A stretch of DNA of 64,000 nt from Constrictibacter sp. MBR-5 (GCF_040549485.1 NZ_JBEPTK010000020.1:1-64000); one strand, 5' to 3'. Shown: positions 25,245 to 35,867, counted from the stretch's first letter. Translations and numbers: made by a program. The notes: a model not told the origin generated them from the sequence alone.

Positions 25245-26323
25245 CGCACAGGCACCGCCGCGCGTGCGACTTCGATAAGATCGACCATTCGCGCCACATA
25301 TTGGTCGCGGATGACGAACGCGCTGTCGCCGGAGCCGGTCAGTTCGCGTTCCAGCGCATCGACCAGCCGGTTCAGCCTGCGTTGGTGCATCCCGAGGTGC
25401 ACCTGCAGCGGGTCCGTGATGACGCCGGCAAACGATGCCGCCAGCGCCGGAATCAGCAGCAGCCCGCCGGTTATCCCCGCCGCGAGGAGGGGCGACGCCG
25501 CGGCCGGTGCTGCGGCGAACCAGACCCTGGCGCCCGTCCCGAGCGGCAGCGCCAGTCCTGCAGCCCGCTGCGCCACGACCCGCGCGATCATCGGCCCCAG
25601 GGTCAGCGCCCCCGGCGTCCATTGCCGGAAAGCGAGGGCCCCCACGCCGGCGTGGAGTAGGGTGCTCGCCATCTCGACCGCGGCAGCGCGGGTGGATGCA
25701 TATGCCTCCATCGTCTCGGTCAGCCAGCGGCGGTAGCGCTCGTCTCCCGCCCGTCGTCCCACCTCCGCCAGGGCGGCCAGCAGAACTGGCCCCACGGCTG
25801 GATCCGCCAGGATCTCTTCGGCGAGCGCATCGTGCGCGCTTCGCCGAGGCGGCTTGGCATGGGGCTGCTCGTATGGCAGCTCCAGCAGGTCGGTCAGGAG
25901 GCGCCACTCGACCTCGCGTGCGACGTCGGTGGCGATCGCCAGTCGTGGCGCACCCAGCCGCTGCGCGGCGGCGCGATATCCGGCAGCCCGAGCTCCCTGC
26001 GCTGCGGCATAGCGCATCATGGCGGGGACGGCCGCCAGCGCGTTCGCCGGTGCCCTTACGAGATCCCAGCCGACGGCCGTGCGATGCAGCGACAGGGCGC
26101 CCCGCCAGCCGAAGGTTCGGCGCGCGAAGGGGCCTATGCGCTGGCGCCTCGCAGCAATGTAGCGGCCGATGGCGGCGTCGGCCGCCCGCACCACGGCAGC
26201 GCGTTCGGGGGCGGGAATCGGCGTGCCCGCTGTCACGCCGACGGCCGACGGTGAGGATCCTGGTTCGCTGTCCATGCTGCGTGAACGTCCGGGTGCCTCC
26301 ATAGTGGCGCGGTCTCCGGGCAT
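25241..26323 (-). CDS. Uncharacterised membrane-associated protein
   Basis: Up to 360 residues. Start uncertain, as ATGs at 26323, 26302 and 26275 all lack a clear ribosome site. The N-terminus is proline/alanine-rich, the centre helical, and ~280-310 holds a glycine/alanine-rich hydrophobic hairpin (ASPLLAAGITGGLLLIPALAA) that could span or insert in the membrane. The C-terminus (HLGMHQRRLNRLVDALERELTG) is basic and helical. I recognise no characterised family. Convergent with the Sel1 gene and divergent from the AsmA gene. Confidence 0.62.
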   Translation of the reverse strand: MPGDRATMEAPGRSRSMDSEPGSSPSAVGVTAGTPIPAPERAAVVRAADAAIGRYIAARRQRIGPFARRTFGWRGALSLHRTAVGWDLVRAPANALAAVPAMMRYAAAQGARAAGYRAAAQRLGAPRLAIATDVAREVEWRLLTDLLELPYEQPHAKPPRRSAHDALAEEILADPAVGPVLLAALAEVGRRAGDERYRRWLTETMEAYASTRAAAVEMASTLLHAGVGALAFRQWTPGALTLGPMIARVVAQRAAGLALPLGTGARVWFAAAPAAASPLLAAGITGGLLLIPALAASFAGVITDPLQVHLGMHQRRLNRLVDALERELTGSGDSAFVIRDQYVARMVDLIEVARAAVPVR

Positions 26324-26424
26324 CCGATGCAGATGTTTTTCGGGTGGCGGGGTGGCCGTCGGATCCGTTTGCGGCCATCATCCCGGCCTGGCAAGCGCAT
26401 ACGTAACCGGGAGATCCGGTGCCC

Positions 26425-29400
26425 ATGAAAAAAGTCGCTATCGGTATCGGCGCGTTGATCGTCGTCATCGTCGTGGCACTGTTCGCCGTCCCGGCCCTGA
26501 TCGACTGGAACGGCTACAAGCCGCAGATCGCCGCGGCCGTGAAGGACGCGACCGGCCGCGAGTTGGTGATAGAGGGCGACCTCGCGATCTCTGTCTTGCC
26601 GAGCGTGCGGTTCAGCGCCGCCGGCGTGAAGTTCGCAAACGCCACCGGCATGGAGCCGGCCTACATGGCGAGCGTGCAGCGGATCGAGGGCGAGGTAGCG
26701 CTACTGCCTCTGCTCGGCCGCACCATCGTCGTGAAGCGGCTGCTGGTCGAGCAGCCCGAAGCCGATCTCCGCGTCGATGCCGCGGGCAATCCGAACTGGG
26801 TCTTTTCGGGTTCGCCCGCAGATGCGCAGGATCGTCCCGAGCCGCAGGGCGAGGAGGCGGGCTTCGGCGGGGAAGTGCGCATCGAGAACGCGCGTATCGT
26901 CGGTGGCCGCATCGGGTTCGCCGACGCGCGCACCGGCCAGAGGATCGACGCGGTCGACGTCGGTGTCGACCTGTCGGTGCCTGGGCTGTCGGATGTCGCC
27001 ACTTTCGACGCGCGCATGACGCTGAACGGCGATCCCGTCACGGCGCGCTTCTCCTTGGACACGCCGCGCCGGGTGATCGACGGTGAGAAGGCGCAGGCCG
27101 TTGTTGCGCTGGAGTCGCCGAAAGCCCGCGCCGGCTACACGGGCGGCGTCCAGAACCAACCGGTCCCCGGTCTCGATGGGACCTTCGACCTCGATATCCC
27201 GTCGGTCGGGTCTCTGGTGGGATGGCTGGGCCGGCCCTTGCCTGCGGGCCAGCCGGATCCGGGACCGGTGAAGGCGCACGCGGTCTTCGCCGCTGACGGT
27301 CCGCGCATGGCGCTGACCGAGGCAGTGCTCCAGGGACGAGACCTGGACGCGAAGGCGTCCGGCAGCGTCGATCTGTCGGGTCCTGCGCCGAAGGTGGCAC
27401 TCACCGTGGAGAGTGGCGTCATCAACGTCGACCGTTATCTGCCACCCCCGCCGAAGGAGACGCTGAAGGCTCCGCCGTCGAAGGCCGGGCCCCGGGACGG
27501 CCCGATTGCAAGCCTGCCGGACGAGGCGCTCGATCTCGAAACGCTGCGGCAGGGCGAGGCGGACATTCGCGTGCGCATCGCCGGTATCAGAGTGATGGGC
27601 TTCACCGTCGGGCAGACGGATTTCACCGCGACGTTGAAGGACGGCAAGCTCGCTGCGGACCTCGATCAGCTGCAGATCTACGGCGGCACCGTCCAAGCGC
27701 GCACGACCCTGGATGCGTCCGGTCCGGCGCTGGCACTCGCCGCGAGCGGCAAGGTCGACAAGGTCGACGTCGGTGCGCTCGCCCGCGCGGCATCGCCGAA
27801 AGAGCAGCCACCGGTCGCGGGCGTCGTGTCCGCGACGCTCGAAGCCGATGGGCATGGTGAAAGTGTCCGCAAACTGGCCGAGAGCCTCAAGGGTCGGCTG
27901 ACCGCGGACCTGGGCGGGATGAATGTCGCCAACGCAGCCGCTGGGGCACTCTCCGGACTGACGCTGGACCTGACCCTGCCCGGATTGGACAGGGAGCCGA
28001 CGCTGGCGGCGACGTTCGTCTACAACCGGGAGAAGGTCTCGGTTCAGGCGCAGACCTCGCCGCTGCCGCAAATCGTGTCCGGCGACCGCTTCGATCTCGA
28101 TGCATCCGTGAAATCGGCCGTAGTCACAGCGGGCTACGACGGTGCGGTGATCAAGGCGCCGGTCGCCGGCCTCGACGGGACCTTCACCTTCTATGCGCCC
28201 TCTGCCGCGCGCATGGCTGCCTGGCTCGGCCGGCCGATCGAAGGTCAGGATCCCGGACCGATCAAGGCGCGCGCCGTGTTCGCCGGCGACGGTGCAAAGA
28301 TCGTCCTGCGCGAGGCGACTATCGCCTCGGCCGGTCTCGACGCGACCGCAAAGGGTTCGTGGGAGCAGAAAGGCGCCGTCACGCAGCTTGCGCTGGACGT
28401 GAAGGGCGGTGTCCTCGACGTCGACCGCTATGTGGGGCCTGCTGCACCGGCCGCGTCGCCAGCGGGGACCGGACCGGCAGGGAATCCCTTCGCCACATTA
28501 CCCAACGAGCCCGTCGACCTCTCCGCGCTCCGCAATCTCGATGCCGACGTGAAGGTGGACCTGGCGGGCGTGAAGGCGGCAGGACAAAGGCTTGGCCGCG
28601 TGGCGTTGACCGCTCGGGTCGATCGGGGCATCGCGACGATGAAGGTCGACGAACTCGCACTGTACGGCGGGCGGGTCGGCGGCACGGTGAAGGCCGATGC
28701 ATCCGGCAAGGTGCTCGCTCTCGATGCGGACTTGAAGGCGTCCGGCGTGCGGGTCGACGAGCTGCTTCAGGCGTCGGGTGGACCACCGGTACTCGGTGGG
28801 ACCGCTGCCCTCGACCTGACGGCACAGAGCCGCGGCGCATCTGCACGCGCCCTCGCCGACGCGCTTTCCGGACGGCTGACAACCCGCCTCGCTGGCGGCG
28901 GACAGGGGCAGATCCCCCTGTCGGACCTCGACCTGAGCCTCGACCTGCCGGGAATGGCCAAGCAGGCCTCGCTCCAGGTCGCGGCGACCTACAACGGGGA
29001 GAAGGTGACGGCCACCGCTACTGTGAAGGATCCGCGCGCAGCCCTCGGCGGCAACCGTTTTCCGGCGTCCTTATCGCTTTCCGCGGCACCCGTTACGGCC
29101 GGCTTCGACGGTACGGTGCAGCAAGCCCCCCTGCCGGGACTGGACGGGAAGGTCGATCTCGACGTTGCGTCGGTCGCCCGCCTCGCCGCTTGGCTGGGGC
29201 AGCCACTCGACCAGCCGGACCCGGGCCCCCTGAAGGTGACGGCGACGTTGGCCGCCGATGGCCCGCGGATCGCACTCAAACAGGCGACGATCGACGGCAA
29301 GGCGCTCAAGGCCACTGCCGAAGGCAGCATCGACACGACATCGATGCCCCGACGATTCGACGCGAAGGTCGTCGTTCGCGAGGCCGACCTCGACGCCTAT

Positions 29401-30594
29401 CTGCCGCCGTCCGTCACCGCTGCGCCGCAGAAACCGACGCCCGGACAACCGACCGCCACGACCGGCTGGAACGAGGAGCCGATCGACCTCGCAGCATTGC
29501 GCGAGAACACCGGCAAGGTTGATGTGACGCTCAATGCCGTCCGCTATCGCGGCCTCGTCGTCGAGACGGGGCGGATGACGGCGACCCTGGCGGGAGGAAC
29601 ATTGACCACGGCGTTATCAGACGTCCGGACCGCGGGGGGCAGCATCGCCGGAAAGGCTTCGCTCGCCGACACCGGGCGCGGGGTCAAACTCGATTACGAC
29701 GCCTCGGCTTCGGGTCTCGCGGCACGCCCCCTTCTGACCGCCTTCGCCGGTACCGACCGGCTCGCCGGCACCGCCAGCTTCGCCGCGCAGGGGACGGGCA
29801 CGGGCCGAAGCCAGAAGGACCTCATGTCCAGCCTCGACGGCGCCGGCTCGTTCAAGTTCCTCGACGGCGCGGTCTACGGCATCAACATCGCGGCGGCGTT
29901 GCGCAAGGTCGGTGCCGCTGGCCTGGACCAGGCGGCAGGAGCCGAGCAGAAGACAGACTTCGCCGAACTCTCCGGCACCTATGTGATCCGCGACGGGATC
30001 GTGGAGAACAAGGACCTGAAGATGCTGGCGCCGCTGCTGCGTCTCGGCGGCGGCGGCACGGTCGACCTGCCACGGCAGACCGTCGACTACACGGTCGATG
30101 CGACGCTGGTGGCGAGCCTGAAGGGGCAGGGCGGGAATGAGGATCTCGCCGGGATCCCGGTGCCGATCCGCATCACCGGCCCCTGGTCGGCGCCGCGATA
30201 CGACGTGCAGTGGGACCGGATGCTGCAGAATCTCGCCAAGGATCCCGAAAAGCTCAAGAACCTGCCGGGGTCGTTGAAGGATCTCGCTGCCGGAAGCGGC
30301 GTCAAGCTCCCCATCCCCGGCCTCGGAACCGGAGACGGTACTGGATCCGGCGCGGGCGGGATCGGAGGGCTGCTGCAGGGCCTCACCGGCCAGAGGGCGG
30401 CCCCGAGTGCGCCTGACGGTGCCCCGACCGGCGGCACGTCGGCTCCCGCCGCACCGACGCCGCCCAAATCGCCGACGGCACCCCAGGCACCGACGACGCA
30501 GTCCGCACCGTCGAGCACTCCTCAGGCCGGGCAGCCGAAGCCGCGGCAGGAAAGCGAGCCCGAGAAGCTGTTGCGCGGGCTGTTCAACCGATGA
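26425..30594 (+). CDS. Large AsmA-family protein with three internal repeats
   Basis: 1389 residues. An N-terminal membrane helix (VAIGIGALIVVIVVALFAVP) anchors a long periplasmic part. The AsmA N-terminal domain (DWNGYKPQIAAAVKDATGREL) is followed by three copies of a ~200-residue unit, each starting with a VPGLDG-type phrase, then WLGRPL/I/QPL and DPGP-K-AVFAADG. The C-terminal AsmA-like domain includes LDGAGSFKFLDGAVYGINIAAALRKV. A proline/alanine-rich tail ends it. Such proteins are bridge-like phospholipid carriers or affect envelope assembly; here this is inference. A GTG six bases earlier could be the start. Confidence 0.88.
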   Translation: MKKVAIGIGALIVVIVVALFAVPALIDWNGYKPQIAAAVKDATGRELVIEGDLAISVLPSVRFSAAGVKFANATGMEPAYMASVQRIEGEVALLPLLGRTIVVKRLLVEQPEADLRVDAAGNPNWVFSGSPADAQDRPEPQGEEAGFGGEVRIENARIVGGRIGFADARTGQRIDAVDVGVDLSVPGLSDVATFDARMTLNGDPVTARFSLDTPRRVIDGEKAQAVVALESPKARAGYTGGVQNQPVPGLDGTFDLDIPSVGSLVGWLGRPLPAGQPDPGPVKAHAVFAADGPRMALTEAVLQGRDLDAKASGSVDLSGPAPKVALTVESGVINVDRYLPPPPKETLKAPPSKAGPRDGPIASLPDEALDLETLRQGEADIRVRIAGIRVMGFTVGQTDFTATLKDGKLAADLDQLQIYGGTVQARTTLDASGPALALAASGKVDKVDVGALARAASPKEQPPVAGVVSATLEADGHGESVRKLAESLKGRLTADLGGMNVANAAAGALSGLTLDLTLPGLDREPTLAATFVYNREKVSVQAQTSPLPQIVSGDRFDLDASVKSAVVTAGYDGAVIKAPVAGLDGTFTFYAPSAARMAAWLGRPIEGQDPGPIKARAVFAGDGAKIVLREATIASAGLDATAKGSWEQKGAVTQLALDVKGGVLDVDRYVGPAAPAASPAGTGPAGNPFATLPNEPVDLSALRNLDADVKVDLAGVKAAGQRLGRVALTARVDRGIATMKVDELALYGGRVGGTVKADASGKVLALDADLKASGVRVDELLQASGGPPVLGGTAALDLTAQSRGASARALADALSGRLTTRLAGGGQGQIPLSDLDLSLDLPGMAKQASLQVAATYNGEKVTATATVKDPRAALGGNRFPASLSLSAAPVTAGFDGTVQQAPLPGLDGKVDLDVASVARLAAWLGQPLDQPDPGPLKVTATLAADGPRIALKQATIDGKALKATAEGSIDTTSMPRRFDAKVVVREADLDAYLPPSVTAAPQKPTPGQPTATTGWNEEPIDLAALRENTGKVDVTLNAVRYRGLVVETGRMTATLAGGTLTTALSDVRTAGGSIAGKASLADTGRGVKLDYDASASGLAARPLLTAFAGTDRLAGTASFAAQGTGTGRSQKDLMSSLDGAGSFKFLDGAVYGINIAAALRKVGAAGLDQAAGAEQKTDFAELSGTYVIRDGIVENKDLKMLAPLLRLGGGGTVDLPRQTVDYTVDATLVASLKGQGGNEDLAGIPVPIRITGPWSAPRYDVQWDRMLQNLAKDPEKLKNLPGSLKDLAAGSGVKLPIPGLGTGDGTGSGAGGIGGLLQGLTGQRAAPSAPDGAPTGGTSAPAAPTPPKSPTAPQAPTTQSAPSSTPQAGQPKPRQESEPEKLLRGLFNR

Positions 30595-30602
30595 ACTGAG
30601 GG

Positions 30603-30635
30603 GGCGGTCGCCGGCCTTCGCCGCCGGTGGCCGCC
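30603..30635. terminator. Imperfect GC-rich hairpin between convergent genes
   Basis: GGCGGTCGCCGGC (30603-30615) and GCCGGTGGCCGCC (30623-30635) form a 13-bp stem with two mismatches, in the 63-bp gap between the AsmA gene and dxs. It could stop transcription from both sides. There is no T-run, so factor-dependent ending is possible. Confidence 0.45.
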
Positions 30636-30657
30636 TGCCGTCGTGCTCGTCGCGGCC

Positions 30658-32583
30658 TCAGGCGCGCGCCGGGCGCTCGACGGCGTCCCGGCCGAGTGCC
30701 ATCAGTGCGGTCGCGACGATGCCTGCAGCGTCGAGGCCGGCGATCTCGTACTGCCGTTCCGGCTTGTCGTGATCGACGAAAATGTCCGGCATGACCATCG
30801 GCCGGACCTTCAGGCCGGCGTCGAGCAGGCCCTGGTGGGCGAGAAGGTGGAGAACCTGCGTCGCGAAGCCGCCGATCGAGCCCTCCTCGATGGTGATCAG
30901 GACCTCGTGCTCGCGGGCGAGCCGGCGCAGCATGTCTTCGTCGAGCGGCTTGGCGAAGCGTGCGTCGGCGACTGTGGTGGAAAGGCCGCGTGCCTGGAGC
31001 TGGTCGGCCGCGGCGAGGCATTCCTGGAGGCGCCCGCCGTAGCTGACGATCGCGACAGTGGTGCCCTCGCGCAGGATCCTGCCCTTGCCGATTTCCAGTG
31101 GTGCGCCGATGGCTGGCAGTTCGAGACCGATGCCTTCGCCACGCGGATAGCGGAGGGCGGAGGGGCGGTCGTCGATGCGCGCGGCAGTGGCCACCATGTG
31201 CCGCAGTTCGACCTCGTCGGCCGCCGCCATCAGGACGAAGCCGGGCAGGCATCCGAGATAGGCGACGTCGAACGAGCCGTGATGCGTGGCACCGTCGGCG
31301 CCGACATAGCCGGCGCGATCGATGGCGAAGCGAACCGGCAGTTGCTGGATCGCGACGTCGTGCACGACCTGGTCGTAACCGCGCTGCAGGAAGGTCGAGT
31401 AGATCGCGGCGAACGGCCGGAACCCTTCCGAAGCCAAACCGGCCGCGAACGTCACGGCGTGCTGCTCCGCGATACCGACGTCGAAGGCGCGGTCTGGGAA
31501 GCGCTTGGCGAAGGCGTCGACACCTGTGCCTCCCGGCATCGCCCCGGTGATCGCCACGATGCGCTCGTCCCGCTCCGCCTCGGCGATGAGGCTTTCCGCG
31601 AAAACCTTCGTATAGGCGGGCGCCTTGGCGGTCGACTTGGCCTGGACCCCGGTGACGACGTCGAACTTGGCCACGCCGTGATACTTGTCGGCGGATGCTT
31701 CGGCCGGTGCGTAGCCCTTGCCCTTCTGGGTAACGGCATGCACCAGGACCGGCCGCGTCTCCCGGCTGTCGCGCACGTTGCGCAGGACCGGCAGCAGGTG
31801 CGAGAGATTATGCCCGTCGACCGGCCCGATATAGTAGAAGCCCATCTCCTCGAACAGGGTGCCGCCGGTGAGTAGCCCGCGGGCATATTCCTCGGCCCGG
31901 TGAGCCGCCTTCTTGAACGGATCCGGGAAATGCTCCGCCATCTGCTTGGCCACGTGGCGGAACGAGCGGTACGACTTCGACGAGATCAGGCGCGACAGAT
32001 AGGCGCTCATGGCGCCGACCGGCGGCGCGATCGACATGTCGTTGTCGTTCAGGATGACGATCAGGCGCTTGTTCATCGACCCGGCATTGTTCATGGCCTC
32101 GTAAGCCATGCCGGCGCTCATCGCGCCATCGCCGATCACCGCGATCACGTCGTTGTCGGCACCTTGCAGGTCACGCGCCACCGCCATGCCCAGCCCGGCG
32201 GAGATAGAGGTCGAACTGTGCGCCGTGCCGAAGGGGTCGTATTCGCTTTCGGCGCGCCTGGTGAAGCCGGACAGGCCGCCGGCCTGGCGAAGCGTACGGA
32301 TGCGGTCGCGGCGCCCGGTCAGGATCTTGTGGGGGTAGGCCTGGTGCCCGACATCCCAGATCAGCCGATCGCGCGGCGTATCGAACACGCTGTGAATCGC
32401 CACGGTCAGTTCCACCACGCCCAGACTGGCCCCGAGGTGACCACCCGTCAGCGAGACGGCGTCAATCGTCTCCTGCCGCAGTTCGTCGGCCAGCAGCGCC
32501 AACTGCTCATCGTCCAGGCGGCGAAGGTCCTCGGGCCACGTCACGCCGTCCAGAAGGGGGGTCTTCGTGTTGGGAATCGTCAC
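30658..32583 (-). CDS. dxs: 1-deoxy-D-xylulose-5-phosphate synthase
   Basis: 641 residues, the usual length. It condenses pyruvate and glyceraldehyde-3-phosphate, the first step of the MEP isoprenoid pathway, with thiamine diphosphate. The family phrases [46 protein letters not shown] and [15 protein letters not shown] are present. It is the last gene in the window of the minus-strand run (HDAC-like)-xseB-ispA-dxs. Confidence 0.97.
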   Translation of the reverse strand: MTIPNTKTPLLDGVTWPEDLRRLDDEQLALLADELRQETIDAVSLTGGHLGASLGVVELTVAIHSVFDTPRDRLIWDVGHQAYPHKILTGRRDRIRTLRQAGGLSGFTRRAESEYDPFGTAHSSTSISAGLGMAVARDLQGADNDVIAVIGDGAMSAGMAYEAMNNAGSMNKRLIVILNDNDMSIAPPVGAMSAYLSRLISSKSYRSFRHVAKQMAEHFPDPFKKAAHRAEEYARGLLTGGTLFEEMGFYYIGPVDGHNLSHLLPVLRNVRDSRETRPVLVHAVTQKGKGYAPAEASADKYHGVAKFDVVTGVQAKSTAKAPAYTKVFAESLIAEAERDERIVAITGAMPGGTGVDAFAKRFPDRAFDVGIAEQHAVTFAAGLASEGFRPFAAIYSTFLQRGYDQVVHDVAIQQLPVRFAIDRAGYVGADGATHHGSFDVAYLGCLPGFVLMAAADEVELRHMVATAARIDDRPSALRYPRGEGIGLELPAIGAPLEIGKGRILREGTTVAIVSYGGRLQECLAAADQLQARGLSTTVADARFAKPLDEDMLRRLAREHEVLITIEEGSIGGFATQVLHLLAHQGLLDAGLKVRPMVMPDIFVDHDKPERQYEIAGLDAAGIVATALMALGRDAVERPARA

Positions 32584-32601
32584 GGTAGCTTGGCCCTCCC
32601 T

Positions 32602-33498
32602 TTATGACCTTCGCTCGACCACGAACCTGGCGGCGGCCCGGAAAGGATCGGCGCCACTGCCCAGGCCGTCGAGATGCGCGACCGCCTGGTTGGCGAGCAT
32701 GACAGCGTGCTGACGTGCCGCCTCCACGCCCAGCAGGGCGACCACCGTCGCCTTGCCGGCGCCCGCATCCTTGCCGACCCGCTTGCCGGTTTCCGCTTCG
32801 CTTCCTTCGGCATCCAGCAGATCGTCGGCGATCTGGAAAGCGAACCCGAGGTCGTGGGCATAGGCTGCGAGAGCCGCCCGGACTTGGCTTCCGGCATTGC
32901 CGAGCACCGCGCCGGCCGAACAGGAGAATGCGATGAGCGCGCCCGTCTTCAAGCGCTCGAGCCGGGCGACCGCACCGATGTCGAAATTCTCTTCTGCCGC
33001 ACGCAGGTCCAGCATCTGGCCGCCGACCATGCCGCGTCCGCCAGCCGCAGCGGCGAGGTCGCGCACAAGGTCGCAGCGAACCTGCGGATCCCAGTGCGTG
33101 TCCGTATCCGCGAGGACCTCGAACGCCAGGGTCTGCAGCGCATCGCCGGCAAGGATCGCGGTGGCCTCGTCGAAGCGACGGTGCACCGTCGGGCGCCCGC
33201 GTCGCACGTCGTCGTCGTCCATCGCCGGCAGGTCGTCATGCACCAGCGAGTAGGCATGGACGAACTCCACCGCAGCCGCCACCCGCAGCGCGCTCTGTTC
33301 CTTGACGCCGAACATGCGCGCCCCCGTGAGAACGAAGAACGGGCGCATCCGCTTGCCTGGCCCCAGGACGGCGTAGCGCATCGCTTCGAACAGAGGGGCC
33401 TCCGGTCCGGTCGGCTCAGGCAGGAGCCTGTCGATCACCGCGTCCACGGACGCAGCTGCGTCCGAGAGAGCGGACCTGAAGATCGCGGAGGTGTTCAT
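32602..33498 (-). CDS. ispA: Farnesyl diphosphate synthase (polyprenyl synthetase)
   Basis: 298 residues. First aspartate-rich motif DDLPAMDDDD and second DDLLD, with GKRMRPFFVL near the N-terminus. It makes C15 farnesyl diphosphate from IPP and DMAPP. It lies 19 bases after xseB and 18 before dxs, consistent with one operon for isoprenoid supply. Confidence 0.94.
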   Translation of the reverse strand: MNTSAIFRSALSDAAASVDAVIDRLLPEPTGPEAPLFEAMRYAVLGPGKRMRPFFVLTGARMFGVKEQSALRVAAAVEFVHAYSLVHDDLPAMDDDDVRRGRPTVHRRFDEATAILAGDALQTLAFEVLADTDTHWDPQVRCDLVRDLAAAAGGRGMVGGQMLDLRAAEENFDIGAVARLERLKTGALIAFSCSAGAVLGNAGSQVRAALAAYAHDLGFAFQIADDLLDAEGSEAETGKRVGKDAGAGKATVVALLGVEAARQHAVMLANQAVAHLDGLGSGADPFRAAARFVVERRS

Positions 33499-33517
33499 GC
33501 TGGGCTCGGTCGGGTCG

Positions 33518-33826
33518 TCAGAACGGAATGTCGGACGGCTCGGCCCGCACGGTTCCGTCCGGTGACAGCGAAATACGCTCGACCCGTTCCTGTGCCTCGC
33601 GCAGCTTGGCCTCGCACTGCCGCTTCAGTGCGACGCCGCGCTCATACGATTCGATGGCCTGGTCCAGCGTGACCTGACCGCGCTCGAGGCTCGTGACGAT
33701 GGCTTCCAGCTCCTTCAGCGCGGCCTCGAAGCTCAGGCTTTCCGGAGCAGCTCCTACCGTCTCTTCCTGCATACGCTCGTCCAACTCGCTCGATGCCGCA
33801 CGATCCGCGGCGCGATGGATAGACAT
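33518..33826 (-). CDS. xseB: Exodeoxyribonuclease VII small subunit
   Basis: 102 residues from the ATG at 33826 (AAGGG close upstream); a shorter 84-residue start at 33772 also fits the family length but lacks a ribosome site. SFEAALKELEAIVTSLERGQ and LDQAIESYERGVALKRQCEAKL are the family core. It binds XseA to form the single-strand exonuclease. Upstream of ispA in the standard order. Confidence 0.93.
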   Translation of the reverse strand: MSIHRAADRAASSELDERMQEETVGAAPESLSFEAALKELEAIVTSLERGQVTLDQAIESYERGVALKRQCEAKLREAQERVERISLSPDGTVRAEPSDIPF

Positions 33827-33891
33827 AATGCCCTTTGAACGCCATCGCGACCCCGGTGTTGCCAATCTCGGGCTTTAGGCGCGATTCGGAC

Positions 33892-34818
33892 CTATGCGGC
33901 CATCAATACGCGGACGTGAGCGGCTGCGCTCGCGGCGAGGGATTCGAGATCGTAGCCACCTTCGAGCGTCGAGACGATGCGTCCCGCGCAGTGGCGCGAC
34001 GCCAGTTCAACCAGCTTTTCGGTCACCCAGGCGAAGTCGTCGGCGACGAGGTGCAACTGGGCGAGGGGATCGGCCGCATGCGCATCGAACCCGGCCGATA
34101 TCATCAGCAGATCGGGGCGAAACTGCTCGAGTTCCGGCAGGATCCGCTCCGCAAAGACCAGGCGGAACGTCTCGCCAGCCGCGCCCGGAGGCAGGGGTGC
34201 ATTGAAGATGTTGCCGACGCCGCGCTCCGCTGCTCGTCCCGTTCCTGGGTAGAGCGGCATCTGGTGGGTGGATCCGAAGAACAGGCGCGCATCGTTCTCG
34301 AATGCGGCCTGCGTGCCGTTGCCGTGGTGGACGTCGAAATCGACGACAGCGACCCGGTCCAGCCCGTGGACAGCGAGCGCATGAAACGCGCCGACGGCGA
34401 TGTTGTTGAAGAAGCAGAAACCCATCGCCCGGTTAGGCTCGGCATGGTGGCCGGGCGGGCGAACGGCACAGAAGGCGTTCGTTGCTTCTCCGCCCATGAC
34501 GGCATCCACGGCAGCGCGGACGGCCCCGGCGGCTCGCACCACCGCGTCGCGCGAACCAGGCGACGCGATGGTGTCGTCGTCGAATCGAACGTAGCCGTCG
34601 GTCGGCATTCCGGCGAGCACGGCCGCTACATACTCCGCGCCGTGCACGCGCGCGAGTTCCGCAGGCGTCGCCTCCGGCGCTTCGCGCAACGCCAGCGCCT
34701 CGAATTCCGGGCCGGAGAGGGCTGTCAGAACCGCCTGCAGCCTGGCCGGCCGCTCTGGATGTCCGAGCGCGGTATCATGGCCGAGGCATGCCTGATGAGT
34801 GATCAGAAGCGTGGTCAT
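33892..34818 (-). CDS. Histone-deacetylase-family (acetylpolyamine amidohydrolase-like) protein
   Basis: 308 residues from the ATG at 34818 (GGGGAG upstream). Zinc-site phrases of the arginase/deacetylase fold are present: VRPPGHHAEPNRAMGFCFFNN, VDFDVHHGNGTQ and MISAGFDAHAADP. Bacterial members deacetylate polyamines or small amides; the substrate here is unknown. It starts the run with xseB, ispA and dxs, a gene order frequent in alphaproteobacteria. Confidence 0.9.
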   Translation of the reverse strand: MTTLLITHQACLGHDTALGHPERPARLQAVLTALSGPEFEALALREAPEATPAELARVHGAEYVAAVLAGMPTDGYVRFDDDTIASPGSRDAVVRAAGAVRAAVDAVMGGEATNAFCAVRPPGHHAEPNRAMGFCFFNNIAVGAFHALAVHGLDRVAVVDFDVHHGNGTQAAFENDARLFFGSTHQMPLYPGTGRAAERGVGNIFNAPLPPGAAGETFRLVFAERILPELEQFRPDLLMISAGFDAHAADPLAQLHLVADDFAWVTEKLVELASRHCAGRIVSTLEGGYDLESLAASAAAHVRVLMAA

Positions 34819-34878
34819 GTCCGCTCCCCGCTGCCGCACCTGGTCCGAAGGCGATCCCGGCCGGGACGCGGCGCACCG

Positions 34879-35607
34879 TCAGTTGATCCTGGTATAGGTG
34901 AAGGGTCCGAGTTCCATGTAGCCGAGCTCCGGTTGGCCGACGACGGCCATCGTCTCGAGCAACTGGTCGCCGTCCCGATCGTAGAAGCAGATCCCCTTGG
35001 CAGTGGGAATCGACAGCCGCGGATTGCCCGTGAAGGCGCACCAGGCCGTCGGTGAGCCCGTGCCGGAAGCGGTCAGCTCGAGCCCGTCATCGATCTCGAC
35101 GCGCCCCATATCGCCGAACGACCGATAAAGACGGCCGTGGAGGCGGACCGATTGCGGCTGAACCACGGCGGGGGCCGCCATCGCTGGGGTGGCAGCGGAT
35201 GCGCCGCTGTCGGTTGGGGCCGGCGAGAGCGTCGTAGCGACGACCACGGGTCCCGTTGTCGAGACTGCCGCCGGGCGAGCAGGGGGGGGCGCAAGGTTGA
35301 CCGGCTCACGCTCCAGCAGGGGCTCCGCGACGGCAGTCGCATTCTGCCGGGGAGTAGCGGCCGCTGGGGCGAGGGGTGTCGCGGCATCCTGGCTTGGCGG
35401 CGGCGGCGGCGGCGGTGGCGCCGGACGAGGGGAAGGGGCAATCGCAGGCACCGCTGCGCTTCCATACCAGGTGGATGAGCCGTCCCAGGCGCTGACGCCC
35501 CCAGGACGGGAGAAATCGCATCCCGCGACCGCGGTGGCAGCAAGCCAGACAGGTAGGAGATGAGCCCATCTCAGCCTTGCCCGGAGCGCTGTTGTCTTAT
35601 GCGGCAT
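34879..35607 (-). CDS. Proline-rich lipoprotein
   Basis: 242 residues from the ATG at 35607. The signal sequence ends in a lipobox (AATAVAGC), followed by a long proline/alanine stretch (a run of ten prolines) and a C-terminal globular part of ~85 residues (VRLHGRLYRSFGDMG, GICFYDRDGDQLLET). No family recognised. The globular part contains two cysteines that could pair. Probably an envelope protein; function unknown. Confidence 0.7.
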   Translation of the reverse strand: MPHKTTALRARLRWAHLLPVWLAATAVAGCDFSRPGGVSAWDGSSTWYGSAAVPAIAPSPRPAPPPPPPPPSQDAATPLAPAAATPRQNATAVAEPLLEREPVNLAPPPARPAAVSTTGPVVVATTLSPAPTDSGASAATPAMAAPAVVQPQSVRLHGRLYRSFGDMGRVEIDDGLELTASGTGSPTAWCAFTGNPRLSIPTAKGICFYDRDGDQLLETMAVVGQPELGYMELGPFTYTRIN

Positions 35608-35867
35608 GTATGGCCTGCCCTTTCGTCCCGATCCAACAGGGGTAGTCAAAAACGAGCCGAAAAGCCACAGGATCAGCGTGCTTCAACTTTCGTCATCCGT
35701 CTCAATTCCGCCGCATATGGACGATGATGTTGGTCGGTAGACGCAGGGCGGCCACCACCTATATCCGGTTAGGGCGGTATGTGGGTCCCGTCACCGCGAG
35801 CGGTACGACTTAGAGAAATTTTGGACCTGACACGGCTCTTTGGGCGTTGCTGCGGAAGAGAGGCTTG

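Noticed and set aside
24345-26468. 707-codon minus-strand frame
   Set aside because: Low-complexity arginine/glycine content and full overlap with the Sel1, membrane-protein and metY genes in other frames; a GC-rich shadow.
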